Origin: Akkermansiaceae bacterium
GTDB taxonomy: Bacteria > Verrucomicrobiota > Verrucomicrobiia > Verrucomicrobiales > Akkermansiaceae
Direction: 5' to 3'
Assembly (NCBI GenBank): GCA_030725745.1
Contig: JANRFH010000041.1
Coordinates: 1-64,000, forward strand
DNA length: 64,000 nucleotides
Positions within the stretch are counted from its first letter, which is position 1, and every line of letters starts with the position of its first letter. Positions 62,946 through 64,000 of this stretch are shown here, in pieces. The position numbers were made by a program, and so were the translations under genes. The notes below the pieces were generated by a model, which was given only the letters and a program-made list of their open reading frames with translations, ran no database searches and was not told the origin of the DNA.

Positions 62946-63713
62946 CTACGGCATATCCTGCAACGCGACCATTCGGAGCGGGGTGGCTCCCATGGAGGTT
63001 CGCTCTTCGCTTGGAAAACATATGAATATCGCTCGTCGTCCAGGAATGAGCCGGAGCCTTTTGCTAGCCATGATTTTGGTTTCCCCTTTGTATTGCATGA
63101 CAATTTTTGCGGAAGTGTAGGAGTCCCTCCCCGCATTCCGGTATCCGTAGCGAACCTCGGAGAGCGGCTTGACGATCAATTGGGAGGTATCGATCTGCGC
63201 TCCTAGGGTGGCTGGTGTTTCATTGAGGATGAAAATGTGGTCAGCAGGGTAGTTGGAGCTGTTCAGGTTGAGGGCTTTGGAGGCGATCGCGCCGCCTTCC
63301 TTTTTCCTCAGCAGAATCAGGAAGTTGTCTCCCGCGCCTGTGAGGGCTTGTTTTACAACCTGAACGTATTCCTCTTCGCCCTCTTCGTTTTCGATGAGAT
63401 TGAAGAGTTCGAACATGCGGCTGGCACCAATGGGGAAATCCTGCGAAAGGCTCTCTCCAATGACGGGGAATTCCTGGTATGCGCCATCAACTTTGAGAAA
63501 GAAGGGCTTTTTCGGGTCGGGTTTGAAAGTGCTGACGTATCGGCATCTGAGATCACCCTCCTCCACTCTGGGAACTTCGGGCCGTTCCTCCTCATCTACC
63601 GGGGGCGGGGTGTCATCCTGTGCCATGGCCGGAAGCGGTACGAAGGCAAACAAGCAGAACAGGGCGAGGGAAGGTATTTTCCCGAACCGGGCGGTGAGTG
63701 GGTTGTTTTTCAT
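62946..63713 (-). CDS. Hypothetical secreted protein
   Basis: A 255-residue protein from the ATG at 63713, with a signal peptide ending near AMA at 29-31. A Pro/Glu-rich acidic stretch follows (DDTPPPVDEEERPEVPRVEEG). The rest is soluble with no recognised domain; a YRNAGRDSYTSAKI and LIPGRRAIFICFP region suggests a beta-rich fold. A longer in-frame start at 63836 would run into the next gene. It lies 28 bases downstream of the Verru_Chthon-type protein gene and may belong to that cassette. Confidence 0.7.
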   Translation of the reverse strand: MKNNPLTARFGKIPSLALFCLFAFVPLPAMAQDDTPPPVDEEERPEVPRVEEGDLRCRYVSTFKPDPKKPFFLKVDGAYQEFPVIGESLSQDFPIGASRMFELFNLIENEEGEEEYVQVVKQALTGAGDNFLILLRKKEGGAIASKALNLNSSNYPADHIFILNETPATLGAQIDTSQLIVKPLSEVRYGYRNAGRDSYTSAKIVMQYKGETKIMASKRLRLIPGRRAIFICFPSEERTSMGATPLRMVALQDMP

Positions 63714-63741
63714 GGTTTTAGTGAGGTGCCTTGGGGTTATC

Positions 63742-64000
63742 CTATTGCACGATGGCTTCGTCCTGCGAGTAAGGCTGAACCTCATCTTGGCTGAGCCAGC
63801 GGAAACTGACAATTTTGAACTGGCGGCCGAATCCATCCGCGCCGGGTGCCTGTGGCTGGATCAACATGGCGTCCGACCCATCCCAATCCACCGGTTCCGC
63901 CACACGCTGGACGACGGCCTCGCACCATGCTTTTGCGGCGATATCTCCATCCTTATCAAGGGAGTCGCCATATGAGCGGATGACGAAGGTATCTCCGCGG
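63742..64000 (-). CDS. Verru_Chthon cassette protein A-like, C-terminal part (runs off window)
   Basis: The last 85 residues of a larger protein continue beyond the window. RGDTFVIRSYGDSLD, AKAWCEAVVQRV and FGRQFKIVSFRWLSQDEV resemble the C terminus of the Verru_Chthon cassette protein A family, named for Verrucomicrobium and Chthoniobacter, whose members form pilin-like or surface-protein cassettes of unknown role. The assignment is by recall and partial. The stop is the TAG read at 63744-63742. Confidence 0.6.
   Translation of the reverse strand, partial: RGDTFVIRSYGDSLDKDGDIAAKAWCEAVVQRVAEPVDWDGSDAMLIQPQAPGADGFGRQFKIVSFRWLSQDEVQPYSQDEAIVQ

Noticed and set aside
1-64000. CRISPR arrays, prophage, integrons, rRNA and insertion sequences
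   Set aside because: No regularly spaced direct repeats, phage structural genes, integrase, transposase or rRNA sequence could be found in reading the window.

Overview
The window looks like a chromosomal segment of a Verrucomicrobiota bacterium, most likely order Verrucomicrobiales. The markers are a 51-residue small basic protein of the Chlamydiae/Verrucomicrobia type (20672-20827), the end of a Verru_Chthon-cassette-type protein at the right edge (63742-64000), and a three-gene family of membrane-anchored helical-repeat proteins (36446-40328). All assignments come from reading the sequence and recalled family knowledge; no database search was run. There is no rRNA, CRISPR array, prophage or recognisable insertion sequence. 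One tRNA (Arg, anticodon ACG) lies at the left edge.

Layout. 1-7.4 kb: tRNA, SDR enzyme, Deg/HtrA protease, OmpA-domain protein, a Phd/ParE toxin-antitoxin pair, moaA, a GYF/DUF805-like membrane protein coupled to a MenH-like hydrolase. 7.4-14.9 kb: lpd, an MTH1-like Nudix enzyme, a delta-9-type desaturase, a DinB-like protein, and a MEKHLA-gspF-gspE operon. 15-19.5 kb: argD-argF-cdd and mnmG, with two parS-like centromere sites. 19.5-30.7 kb: small basic protein, an RsuA-type pseudouridine synthase, acs with a coiled-coil partner, carB, and an AAA/DUF4143 protein. 30.7-36.4 kb: vapBC, then a leftward run of six genes (DUF2007, DoxX/MauE, pyrF, metallo-hydrolase, BASS transporter), an orphan OppF-like ATPase and an I78-like lipoprotein. 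36.4-40.3 kb: the helical-repeat paralogues. 40.4-47.6 kb: a leftward glycan locus (sodium/solute symporter, galactokinase, sulfatase, GH95 alpha-L-fucosidase), which suggests use of a sulfated, fucose- and galactose-containing polysaccharide. 47.8-50.4 kb: an rpiB-glyA gene fusion and higBA. 50.4-56.4 kb: two tightly coupled four-gene operons that look like lipid chemistry. 56.5-64 kb: zwf-opcA, a DPE2-type 4-alpha-glucanotransferase, menA, and the edge of the Verru_Chthon-type region.

The strongest candidate for an undescribed system is 50387-56383. The first operon encodes a haem-oxygenase-like diiron protein, a membrane desaturase, a BtaA-like (DUF3419) aminocarboxypropyl transferase and a GNAT-like protein, each start overlapping the preceding stop. 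The second encodes a DCC thiol oxidoreductase-like protein, two tandem paralogous four-helix membrane proteins and an MBOAT/wax-synthase-like acyltransferase, also with overlapping junctions. Between them lie a perfect 25-base inverted repeat and a perfect 15-base-arm palindrome just upstream of the second operon. I infer a modified amino-lipid or acylated-lipid pathway; the product is unknown.

Other notable points are the RpiB-SHMT fusion with both active sites apparently intact, the parS pair beside mnmG (suggesting an origin-proximal location), two families of intergenic inverted repeats, three toxin-antitoxin modules, and a terminator hairpin that contains a strong Shine-Dalgarno sequence and an ATG.
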